Assembly: GCA_030636485.1 (NCBI GenBank)
Contig: DAOVWV010000133.1
Span: 1 to 5,574 of the forward strand
From: Methyloprofundus sp.
GTDB lineage: Bacteria > Pseudomonadota > Gammaproteobacteria > Methylococcales > Methylomonadaceae
Length of the DNA stretch: 5,574 nt
Direction: 5' to 3'
Part shown: positions 5,491 to 5,574 of the stretch, piece after piece
How positions within the stretch are numbered: position 1 is the first letter of the stretch
Layout of the letters: every line of letters starts with the position of its first letter
The notes under the pieces: model-generated
What the model was told of the DNA's origin: nothing
Seen by the model: only the letters and a program-made list of their open reading frames with translations
The model's database searches: none
Position numbers and translations under genes: made by a program

Positions 5491-5574
5491 ATGAAAAAAC
5501 AGCTGCCAATCGGCCCCATTATGATCGATATTGCTGGCACTACGCTCAGTCAATATGATAAAGAAAAAATTGCT
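5491..5574 (+). CDS. nagZ: Beta-N-acetylhexosaminidase NagZ, N-terminal fragment (runs off the right edge)
   Basis: The first 28 codons are present. The protein starts MKKQLPIGPIMIDIAGTTLS, and GPIMIDIAG (8-16) matches the opening strand of NagZ, the glycoside hydrolase family 3 enzyme whose E. coli form begins with GPVMLDVEG. NagZ is cytoplasmic and removes GlcNAc from GlcNAc-1,6-anhydroMurNAc peptides imported during cell-wall recycling. The catalytic residues lie beyond the window. The ATG at 5491 is the first start after an in-frame stop at 5473-5475, so the N-terminus is well fixed even though no Shine-Dalgarno is visible; the bases just before it read TTCTCC, the opposite of a ribosome site. 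It is transcribed away from mltF, whose product makes the precursor of its substrate. Confidence 0.8.
   Translation, partial: MKKQLPIGPIMIDIAGTTLSQYDKEKIA

Overview
The window looks like chromosomal sequence from a Gram-negative bacterium, most likely a gammaproteobacterium of moderate to low GC content. The evidence is the MltF and NagZ peptidoglycan-recycling proteins, a lipoprotein signal with an outer-membrane-type +2 residue, and a sugar-nucleotide pair of the kind used for lipid A or surface polysaccharide. No species can be named from the sequence alone. All genes lie on the minus strand except the truncated gene at the right edge.

Layout, left to right. Positions 1-59 (minus) hold the first 19 codons of a HAD-family hydrolase. 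Positions 165-1268 (minus) encode a PLP-dependent DegT/DnrJ/EryC1/StrS aminotransferase, best read as GnnB. Positions 1269-1521 are a non-coding, repeat-bearing spacer containing a perfect 12-bp hairpin, a REP-like imperfect palindrome, a distant 12-bp inverted repeat and a start-less 36-codon reading frame. Positions 1522-2454 (minus) encode a Gfo/Idh/MocA sugar-nucleotide dehydrogenase, best read as GnnA. Positions 2525-3001 and 2998-3714 (minus) are a translationally coupled pair: an ScsD/TlpA-like membrane-anchored thioredoxin and a YgjP-like (DUF45) zinc metallopeptidase. Positions 3715-3972 are intergenic and contain a start-less 52-codon frame that reads like the tail of a lost gene. 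Positions 3973-5340 (minus) encode the lytic transglycosylase MltF. Positions 5341-5490 are a divergent promoter region with overlapping inverted repeats around a perfect -10 box. From 5491 (plus) the first 28 codons of NagZ run off the window.

How the genes fit together. GnnA would oxidise the 3-hydroxyl of UDP-GlcNAc and GnnB would aminate the product to UDP-GlcNAc3N, the precursor of lipid A with amide-linked acyl chains at position 3; a WbpB/WbpE- or WlbA/WlbC-like surface-sugar role is the main alternative. MltF and NagZ act in sequence on peptidoglycan: MltF releases GlcNAc-1,6-anhydroMurNAc muropeptides, and cytoplasmic NagZ removes GlcNAc from them. Their divergent arrangement invites shared control. 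The ScsD-like/YgjP-like pair is probably one operon, but a joint function is not known.

I see no mobile element with a transposase, no CRISPR array, no tRNA or rRNA, and no convincing new multi-gene system. The most unusual material is in the two intergenic spacers (1269-1521 and 3715-3972) and the nagZ/mltF control region.
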